This document shows, one piece after another, positions 7,354 through 12,306 of a stretch of DNA of 16,539 nucleotides. Positions within the stretch are counted from its first letter, which is position 1. Every line of letters begins with the position of its first letter. The stretch spans positions 1 through 16,539 of the forward strand of contig JAISIO010000084.1 of the NCBI GenBank assembly GCA_031262005.1, written 5' to 3'. A program made the translations under genes and the position numbers. The notes under the pieces are model-generated. The model ran no database searches, had not been told where the DNA came from, and saw only the letters and a program-made list of their open reading frames with translations. The DNA is from Bacteroidales bacterium (lineage in GTDB: Bacteria > Bacteroidota > Bacteroidia > Bacteroidales > UBA1715).

Positions 7354-7978
7354 GAGATGTAAGATTTTTATGTTTTTCTATAAATGGTTTAAAGCCTTCG
7401 GCTTTGATATACGCCGGAATAGTTTCCGACCCTAATTCTATTTTTGATTGTCCAAGAGATATGGAGCTTATATTCAGCAAGCGAAATATTCGGAACAATT
7501 TTTCATCTAACTCAGCAAACACAATAGCATTTTTCGACACACCGACACTACAAAACGCATTATAGAGCAATGTTTTAAACAGTATCATGCCTATACGTTC
7601 CGTTTCCTTAGCTATTGCAAAACGTCCCATGTGGAAAACTTGTTCCACAGTGTCCGATTGTGCATTCACAAAATTGTGCACATTAACATTAAATTCTTTC
7701 TCAATGGGCAACACACATTGCTTGTCCCAGCGAATAATGCGTATACACCCCACAATATTCTGTGTTTCTGTATTTTCCACAATGTAAAAACGGGAATGTG
7801 GGGCGTAAACCAATTCATCACGATACACTTCCTGTATTTCTTCCTCCATAGAAGGCGGCAATTTGCCACAATGCCGAGCATAATTAGTGGTTACCACAAA
7901 TTGCGAAAGTTCTAACAATAAACTTTCTGAAATATCGTGCAAACAACGGCACGAATAATGATTAGGAAACCCCTTCAT
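7346..7978 (-). CDS. LuxI/FeeM-like N-acyltransferase (putative signal or N-acyl amino acid synthase)
   Basis: This 210-residue protein looks like a member of the autoinducer-synthase/FeeM branch of the GNAT fold. These enzymes transfer a fatty acyl group to homoserine lactone (via SAM) or to an amino acid. The two best family blocks are visible: VGCIRIIRW with R80, followed by LPIEKEF (90-96), and VFHMGRFAI (114-122) with R119-F120, corresponding to GC-R and E-SRF of LuxI proteins. The usual Glu of the second block is His116. The C-terminal part (LFKTLLYNAF; LGQSKIELGSETIPAYIKA at 175-193) also fits the family layout. It is the first gene of a two-gene operon with the ThiF-like enzyme and diverges from a LuxR-type regulator. 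The acyl donor and acceptor cannot be told from sequence. A plain GNAT acetyltransferase is the alternative. Confidence 0.7.
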   Translation of the reverse strand: MKGFPNHYSCRCLHDISESLLLELSQFVVTTNYARHCGKLPPSMEEEIQEVYRDELVYAPHSRFYIVENTETQNIVGCIRIIRWDKQCVLPIEKEFNVNVHNFVNAQSDTVEQVFHMGRFAIAKETERIGMILFKTLLYNAFCSVGVSKNAIVFAELDEKLFRIFRLLNISSISLGQSKIELGSETIPAYIKAEGFKPFIEKHKNLTSHV

Positions 7979-8017
7979 ACATTTTCAAAAAAAATAATAC
8001 AACACTACTTTGGGGAA

Positions 8018-8048
8018 CAAAAATATAGTCATTTTTTTTAATTTGCAA
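8018..8048 (-). promoter_or_regulatory. Predicted promoter of the acyltransferase-ThiF operon
   Basis: Read on the minus strand, TATTTTTG (8025-8018) matches the -7 consensus TAnnTTTG. TTG at 8048-8046 supplies a -33 core, with 20 bp between them. Transcription would start near 8015, leaving a leader of about 37 nt to the ATG at 7978. The -33 core sits at the edge of the 20-bp palindrome at 8047-8066. Confidence 0.6.
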
Positions 8049-8066
8049 TACCGCAAATGCGGTATT
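8047..8066. promoter_or_regulatory. 20-bp perfect palindrome, candidate operator
   Basis: AATACCGCA (8047-8055) and TGCGGTATT (8058-8066) are perfect inverted arms around AA. The centre, 8056.5, is about 42 bp upstream of the predicted acyltransferase transcription start, the same length and position as classical lux boxes bound by LuxR-type activators. The GC core stands out in very AT-rich surroundings. The plus-strand T run after it (8065-8069) means a hairpin terminator is an alternative reading. Confidence 0.55.
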
Positions 8067-8071
8067 TTTAC

Positions 8072-8087
8072 AGCTAAAATTTTAGCT
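8072..8087. repeat. 16-bp perfect palindrome
   Basis: AGCTAAAATTTTAGCT is a perfect self-complementary 16-mer 5 bp from the 20-bp palindrome. It has no loop, which favours a DNA-binding dyad over an RNA hairpin. Its centre is 23 bp, about two helical turns, from the centre of the larger palindrome, so two dimers could bind the same face. Confidence 0.5.
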
Positions 8088-8119
8088 TTTTAAAACAGAT
8101 TACAAAAACATCACAACAC

Positions 8120-8292
8120 ACTATTAATCAAATAAATACAACGCAATTTTTTCAAAATAAGCGTTTTTATCGTTTTTACTAAATCACTTATTACCAATTA
8201 ATTACAACAATGCGAAAAATTGATTTTTTTTGAAAAATCAGAAAAAACTATCAAAAAAAAATTACAAATAACTACTAATCAGATATTTACAA
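8120..8292. repeat. Three degenerate 22-bp direct repeats
   Basis: Copies lie at 8120-8141, 8186-8207 and 8271-8292. All are 22 bp, begin with ACT and end with TACAA. Copies 1 and 3 share 18 of 22 positions, copies 1 and 2 share 16. A truncated relative ending TTACAA is at 8247-8267. They fill the middle of the divergent spacer between the acyltransferase and LuxR-type genes. Because the spacer is extremely AT-rich, part of the match may be compositional. Confidence 0.4.
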
Positions 8293-8310
8293 AAGTAAAA
8301 TTCAGCAGCA

Positions 8311-8356
8311 AAAACGCCTATTTTTACACATTTCACATAAAAATAGGCGGTTTTTT
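8311..8356 (+). terminator. Strong intrinsic terminator hairpin in a divergent spacer
   Basis: CGCCTATTTTTA (8315-8326) and TAAAAATAGGCG (8338-8349) form a perfect 12-bp stem around an 11-nt loop, followed by G and T6. Upstream AAAA opposite the T run makes it partly bidirectional. No gene on the plus strand ends here, since both flanking genes point outward. It therefore implies a short non-coding transcript ending at about 8356, or insulation of the LuxR gene's promoter 97 bp downstream. Confidence 0.7.
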
Positions 8357-8452
8357 AGAAATTTGAAAGACGTTTATTGTTCATTATCAAACAATTACAT
8401 AAATTTCAAAATTTAATTCGATCATTTTCCCATTTTTCGTCGAATTTTTCGG

Positions 8453-8460
8453 TATATTTG
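8453..8460 (+). promoter_or_regulatory. Predicted -7 element of the LuxR-type regulator gene
   Basis: TATATTTG is a perfect match to TAnnTTTG. Transcription would begin about 8465. This leaves only about 5 nt before the first in-frame ATG (8470) but about 20 nt before the second (8485), which favours the second as the true start. The -33 region has only TTTTC-like matches at non-ideal spacing. Confidence 0.55.
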
Positions 8461-8484
8461 TGCTGATAAATGCGAGACGTAAAT

Positions 8485-9249
8485 ATGGCTAACAAACAAG
8501 TATCTATAAAGCAACAATTTTTTGCTCCAATAAAGCATGAGATCATACCGAAAGCAGAATATAAACGCTTAGCTTTTTTGCCTGATTTATTCGAAAAGGT
8601 ATCGCGAGTAACCAATCAAAGTTTATATATAATCGATTATTCAAAAGAAAATTTCTACTTCGTATCATCGCATCCCTTGTTTTTATGCGGCTACACACCC
8701 GAAGAAGTTACAAAAATGGGCTATTCGTTTTACGAACAAGTACTTTCTCCCGAAGATTTACAAATGCTTTTGGAAGTAAACAAACTTGGTTGGGAGTCGT
8801 TTTATAAAGTAAAACCTACAAAAAGAGTCTACGGATGTTTTTCTTATGACTTTTACTTGCACCACAAAAACGGTTCAAAGACCTTAATTACCCATAAAAT
8901 TTCGCCTATTTTTCTCAGCAAAACACGCAATATCTGGTTGGCACTATGCACCGTAACTCTTTCCTCGCAAAAATCAAGCGGCAATGTTATTTTCACCTTA
9001 AATAATATGTCGGATTATTATACATACGATTTTGGCGCAAAACAAACCATTAAATATGAACCGAAACTATTAAATGAAAGAGAGAGAGTAATTTTTGCAT
9101 TAATGATGCGGGGTTTTAGCGATACGGATATAGCAAAAGAACTCAATATTAGCTACCACACAGTGCGTACCTATCATAAACACATTGTTCAAAAACTCGA
9201 TGTAAGCAATAGTACTTGTGCTGTTGTTAAGTTTCATACGCAATTTTAG
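8485..9249 (+). CDS. PAS-like / LuxR-type HTH transcriptional regulator
   Basis: Numbered from ATG 8485, this is a 254-residue regulator (259 from ATG 8470). The N-terminal two thirds contain a PAS-like sensor region at about 40-160, with FYFVSSHPLFLCGYTPEEV, a YSFYEQVLSPED segment and an HHKNGSKTLITHKISPIF strand pair. The C-terminus is a LuxR/FixJ-type helix-turn-helix: LNERERVIFALMMRGFSDTD (196-215), IAKELNISYHTVRTYHKHIV (216-235) and QKLDVSNST, with the recognition helix in SYHTVRTYHKHI. There is no receiver domain or signal peptide, so it should respond directly to a cytosolic ligand or partner. The canonical AHL-binding domain is not evident. It diverges from the acyltransferase-ThiF pair across a dyad-rich spacer, the layout of a regulator controlling its neighbours. 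Confidence 0.8.
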   Translation: MANKQVSIKQQFFAPIKHEIIPKAEYKRLAFLPDLFEKVSRVTNQSLYIIDYSKENFYFVSSHPLFLCGYTPEEVTKMGYSFYEQVLSPEDLQMLLEVNKLGWESFYKVKPTKRVYGCFSYDFYLHHKNGSKTLITHKISPIFLSKTRNIWLALCTVTLSSQKSSGNVIFTLNNMSDYYTYDFGAKQTIKYEPKLLNERERVIFALMMRGFSDTDIAKELNISYHTVRTYHKHIVQKLDVSNSTCAVVKFHTQF

Positions 9250-9276
9250 CAGGAAAACATCGTAACGCTCCGGTTG

Positions 9277-9300
9277 GTCGTTGAGCGGAGCCGAAATGAC
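9277..9300. repeat. Short REP-like palindrome (GAGCGGAGCCGAA type)
   Basis: GTCGTT at one end pairs with AATGAC at the other (one G-T wobble), enclosing TTGAGCGGAGCCGAA, in which CGG can pair with CCG. From memory, TTGAGCGGAGCCGAA-type motifs recur between genes in Bacteroidota. It lies 28 bp past the LuxR-type stop codon and next to the larger palindromic element, suggesting a hot spot for such insertions. Only one copy is seen in this window. Confidence 0.45.
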
Positions 9301-9333
9301 ATTCTTAGGAACTTCTTGAATTTCCATTATTTT

Positions 9334-9437
9334 ACCCCTAAATCCCCTAAAGGGGACTTTGGCTCAGTAAAAGACCTGTTGCTTAGGGCTATTTTGCGGC
9401 TCAGGAAGCCCCCTTTAGGGGGTTGGGGGTTATAACC
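9334..9437. repeat. REP/BIME-like palindromic element, copy 2 (inverted)
   Basis: The reverse complement of this stretch aligns end to end with 6353-6456. It has the C-run hairpin end (CCCCCAACCCCC, TAAA, GGGGG, CTT), then a core with CAACAGG, then ACTGAGCCAAAGTCCCC, TTTA, GGGG, ATTTA, GGGG. The core is about as long as in copy 1 but more diverged. It sits between the convergent 3' ends of the LuxR-type gene and batD, 10 bp from the batD stop. The placement mirrors copy 1, which lies between the convergent ends of ddl and the ThiF-like gene. Confidence 0.75.
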
Positions 9438-9446
9438 CACTCCAAA

Positions 9447-11309
9447 TTATTTCCCCGCCCCAATTTTCTGAAACGCTAAAATAAGGTTCTCGCTCCTGTC
9501 CAGCAATTCCCTATTTGCCGCAGCTCCCGATGGCGCATAGCGGGCAAAATTACACTGATTGAGCACATCTATCAAATCCTGAATAAGCGCATTGTCAATG
9601 GCGTTCTGCGTTAAAAATTCTCGCACCGTGTCAATAGTGAGATCGGCAAGTGGAATGGTGAATTTATCGGAAACATAGCTCCACAATGCTTTTGCCAATT
9701 CGTCATAAAATTCGGTTTCCTTACCGGCATTCAAACACAAACGCGCTTGTTTCAAGCGTTTTCGTGTTTCTGCATCGGCTTTTCGGTGTTTCACTCGGCT
9801 TTCGTCGCTGTTAAATTCTATATGCTTGCGTTTTACAACTATAAACACCACCGTTCCCAGCACCAATATAATAGCAATAAGTGAGTATGTGCGAGAAGAA
9901 AAAGGACGTTTTTCCTGTACATTGTGGAGCTGTAAATTGCCTGTTTTTATAAATAAAATATCATCGTTTTGGTAGGCAAGTTGCGATTTCGATGCTGCAC
10001 TGAAATTTACCGATTGTGATTTGCCGCCTACGCTTTTGCTCACTTCTATTGGTACAACATCGGTTTTCAACGTTTTAAAACTTTTTGTTTGCGGATTAAA
10101 ATACTGAAATTCAATGCTCGGAATTTCAAAATTGCCTGCTTGACGGGGAATTATAACATATTCAAATATTTTATTACCCTTATCGCCCACCGCAGAGGAC
10201 GTAAAATGATCAACTACTTTGGGGTCATATACTTCAAAATCTTGCGGAAATGTAATAGTGGGTTTTTGCAAAAGCGATAAATTGCCTTGTCCGCTTACCG
10301 TAAATCGGAATGTAAAAGCCTCATCGGCAGCAATTGTTTCAACATCGGCTTTTGCCTGAACCTGAAAATCGCCAACAGCTCCGGTAAAATTCGCTGTTTT
10401 ACCTGCCGGAAAATCGTGTACTTTTATTGTAAGCTGCGGACTTTGCCCTTTGGTGCGTACAACACTAAACGGAGTGTAAAGCATTGCTCCAAGCTCAAAA
10501 GGAGTAATAAGTAAATCGCCCGATTTTTGCGGATAAATCAACAATTTTTGAAATGTAAAAACATTATACTCACGTCCGTTGAACGTTTCGCGCGTAGGAT
10601 AAAGAGTTTCGTTCACTGCCGGTTCATACAATATTTTTTTATAAAAACCATCGAATTTTGGCATTGCCTGCTCAGTTACTTCAAAATTATAGCGGGTATA
10701 TAATTTGAGTGTAACGTAAATAGGTTCGCCTATGAAACTTTCGGTTTTATTAACGGTTACCCGAGTAAAAAAATCTTCTCCGCTTGCCGAAGAACTTCTT
10801 TGTTGTATTTGTTTTTGCATTTGTTTTTCAAACTCTTGCATTTCCTGCATTTGTTGTTGTAAAAACTGCTGCATTGTTTGCTGCTGGCTTCGCCCCTGCG
10901 ATTTGGGCGAACTGCCCGAAAAGGCAGGAAAATCGGAAATTTCTATCGTTTGAGCCTTCGATGAAATTGTTTTCCCATTGATTGTGATACTTGCAATGGG
11001 TGTTTTGAAACTACCTTTCTTTAAAGCCTTAAAAGTGTAGGTTTCACTGTAACTGACGGAGGAATTCATGTGTCCATTTACAAATACCGAACGATTTTGT
11101 ATGCCGGTGCTTGGCGAGCCTATTTGCTCAAATGCATCAACTTTGGTAATTGTCATACGTTGTCCGTTGTTGTGCTCATTCAGCACGTAGGCTATTCGGA
11201 ATGTTTCGCCTTCCTCTACCACATTTGGCGCATTCACTGTTATACTTTGCGCAGTTACCGCAGTTATCCACGCAAAGAAACATACCAATAAAAGAATACT
11301 CTTTTGCAT
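9447..11309 (-). CDS. batD: BatD family protein (oxygen-tolerance Bat operon component)
   Basis: BatD is a periplasm-facing membrane-anchored protein of the Bat (Bacteroides aerotolerance) group, thought to work with BatA/B/C/E in envelope stress or oxygen tolerance. From ATG 11309 the protein has 620 residues and opens with a clear signal peptide, MQKSILLLVCFFAWITAVTA, then SITVNAPNVVEEGETFRIAY, typical of BatD N-termini. Repeated beta-rich modules follow, interrupted by a Gln/Met-rich coiled stretch at about 140-175 (QQFLQQQMQEMQEFEKQMQK). One transmembrane helix lies near 472-493 (SLIAIILVLGTVVFIVVKRK), leaving a cytosolic tail of ~125 residues. In-frame ATGs at 11327 and 11375 exist. The latter would overlap batC by 7 bp and push the signal peptide inward, so I prefer 11309. 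It lies 59 bp downstream of batC. Confidence 0.88.
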   Translation of the reverse strand: MQKSILLLVCFFAWITAVTAQSITVNAPNVVEEGETFRIAYVLNEHNNGQRMTITKVDAFEQIGSPSTGIQNRSVFVNGHMNSSVSYSETYTFKALKKGSFKTPIASITINGKTISSKAQTIEISDFPAFSGSSPKSQGRSQQQTMQQFLQQQMQEMQEFEKQMQKQIQQRSSSASGEDFFTRVTVNKTESFIGEPIYVTLKLYTRYNFEVTEQAMPKFDGFYKKILYEPAVNETLYPTRETFNGREYNVFTFQKLLIYPQKSGDLLITPFELGAMLYTPFSVVRTKGQSPQLTIKVHDFPAGKTANFTGAVGDFQVQAKADVETIAADEAFTFRFTVSGQGNLSLLQKPTITFPQDFEVYDPKVVDHFTSSAVGDKGNKIFEYVIIPRQAGNFEIPSIEFQYFNPQTKSFKTLKTDVVPIEVSKSVGGKSQSVNFSAASKSQLAYQNDDILFIKTGNLQLHNVQEKRPFSSRTYSLIAIILVLGTVVFIVVKRKHIEFNSDESRVKHRKADAETRKRLKQARLCLNAGKETEFYDELAKALWSYVSDKFTIPLADLTIDTVREFLTQNAIDNALIQDLIDVLNQCNFARYAPSGAAANRELLDRSENLILAFQKIGAGK

Positions 11310-11368
11310 ATTTTTTAGTCTCACCATCTTTGTAATGTATTGAAATCGTAGCGCATTAGAAGCGTTAA

Positions 11369-11878
11369 TTACCAATTTTTATCAATCGTCCGCTGCTTCA
11401 AATCGCCTTTTTTACGTTCCATCAATCGTTGCTGCACCTCTTTTTCGCTGCTTTCCAAGGCTCGCAGAATCATTTCGGCTTCGGTTTCCGAAATTTTTCC
11501 TTTTTCGTCTTTTTCCTGTTCCGAGTTATCATTCGGCGGTTGGTTTTGCTGTTGTTGGTCGTTTTGGTTTTGATTATCTTGTTTTTGTTGGTCTTGGTCT
11601 TTTTGTTGGTCTTGGTTTTGCTCGTTTTTATCTTGACTTTTATCGTTTTGCTGCTGATTATTTTCGTTCGGACGAGCAATTATCATTTGCAAAAGTTTCA
11701 GCGTAGTATCATTTTCATAAATTTCAAGTCCGCGATTAACCATGCGTTTTGCTTCTTTCGATTTTCCATCAACATAGAGTTTCGATGTTTCATTGGCATA
11801 ATCCTGAGCAGTCTTTTGCGCCATTGCACTCAGGTGCATACAGAAAATGCAGGCTATTATTGGTATGATTGGTTTCAT
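11369..11878 (-). CDS. batC: BatC-like TPR protein with Gln/Asn/Lys-rich region
   Basis: This 169-residue exported protein has a signal peptide ending near MHLSAMAQ (residues 14-21). A short helical-repeat segment follows (QDYANETSKLYVDGKSKEAK and RMVNRGLEIYEND), resembling a single TPR. Residues ~72-125 are a low-complexity stretch built almost only of Q, N, D, K and E (repeats such as QQKDQDQQKQDNQ). The C-terminal helix AEMILRALESSEKEVQQRLM and the closing KQRTIDKNW resemble the conserved end of BatC proteins. It directly precedes batD on the same strand, as batC does in bat operons, which supports the name. It is short for BatC, having fewer TPR units than usual. The encoding DNA is correspondingly repetitive, which produces spurious open frames on other strands. 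Confidence 0.72.
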   Translation of the reverse strand: MKPIIPIIACIFCMHLSAMAQKTAQDYANETSKLYVDGKSKEAKRMVNRGLEIYENDTTLKLLQMIIARPNENNQQQNDKSQDKNEQNQDQQKDQDQQKQDNQNQNDQQQQNQPPNDNSEQEKDEKGKISETEAEMILRALESSEKEVQQRLMERKKGDLKQRTIDKNW

Positions 11879-11962
11879 GTATTTATAATTTAACGATACA
11901 ATAAATAGTACAATTCAACTACTCAAACGCTCATATCATTGTTTCTATTTTTTAATCAACCG

Positions 11963-11996
11963 CAAAAATAGAAAAATTTCTATTTATCCGCACCAA
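11963..11996 (-). promoter_or_regulatory. Predicted promoter of batC-batD
   Basis: Read on the minus strand, TATTTTTG (11970-11963) matches the -7 consensus, and TTG at 11996-11994 is a possible -33 core with a somewhat long 23-bp gap. Transcription would start near 11960, giving a leader of about 80 nt before the batC ATG at 11878. Confidence 0.45.
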
Positions 11997-12072
11997 TGTT
12001 TTTCCGATTTTAGGGCGACCGCACGAAAATCAACTAATTCACAAACAATCTAACAACTAATAAATTTCTTGT

Positions 12073-12180
12073 AATTCCTTAACTTCTTTAACTCCCTCTA
12101 ACTCCCTCTAACTCCTTTTTCCTCCCTCCCCAGCTATTCCTAAATTCCTACATTTCTACATTCTTACATTTCCTCATCCT
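12073..12180. repeat. Pyrimidine-rich degenerate repeat tract (AACTCCCTCT type)
   Basis: Units of about 10 bp follow one another: AATTCCTT, AACTTCTTT, then an exact doublet of ACTCCCTCTA (12091-12110), then AACTCCTTTT, TTCCTAAATTCC and CATTTCTACATTC. The plus strand is almost free of G for over 100 bp. The first half closely resembles the tract at 2781-2825 downstream of mutL. The strand asymmetry could allow triplex or unpaired structures, but that is speculation. Confidence 0.6.
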
Positions 12181-12198
12181 AACTTCGTTCAACAAACG

Positions 12199-12242
12199 TT
12201 TTCGTAATTCGTAATTATTTTATACTTTTACGTCCGAATTAC
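12199..12242 (+). promoter_or_regulatory. Weak candidate promoter with inverted repeat for thrA
   Basis: TACTTTTA (12223-12230) is one base from TAnnTTTG, with TTTTC (12199-12203) 19 bp upstream in place of TTTG. GTAATTCG (12204-12211) and CGAATTAC (12235-12242) are perfect inverted arms bracketing the -7 box, which could be an operator. Both matches are modest in AT-rich DNA. Confidence 0.3.
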
Positions 12243-12306
12243 AATAACGAAAATGAACCCGGCGCAAGCGAGCTACATTTAGACCTAACTAATTAAAAAT
12301 AAACAA

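Larger units (their letters stand above)
11879..12306. other. 428-bp divergent intergenic region between batC and thrA
   Basis: No gene is supported here. From left to right it holds the predicted batC promoter (11963-11996), a pyrimidine-rich degenerate repeat tract (about 12073-12180), and a short inverted repeat around a weak thrA promoter (12204-12242). A 9-codon frame beginning ATG at 12252 precedes thrA but has no run of Thr or Ile codons, so it is not a threonine attenuator peptide. Confidence 0.6.

Noticed and set aside
11470..11679. Second frame inside batC, Lys/Thr-rich
   Set aside because: It is a frame shadow of the same low-complexity DNA; the signal peptide and the C-terminal BatC-like motif are only in the main frame.
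11429..11893. Open frame on the plus strand opposite batC coding for a very Leu/Val/Phe-rich protein
   Set aside because: It is the antisense reading of the Gln/Asn/Lys-rich repeat of batC; the hydrophobic composition is what CAA/AAC/GAC codons give in reverse, and no promoter or family match was seen.
12252..12281. Short frame upstream of thrA as a threonine leader peptide
   Set aside because: It has nine codons without a Thr/Ile run and no terminator/antiterminator pair follows before the thrA ATG.
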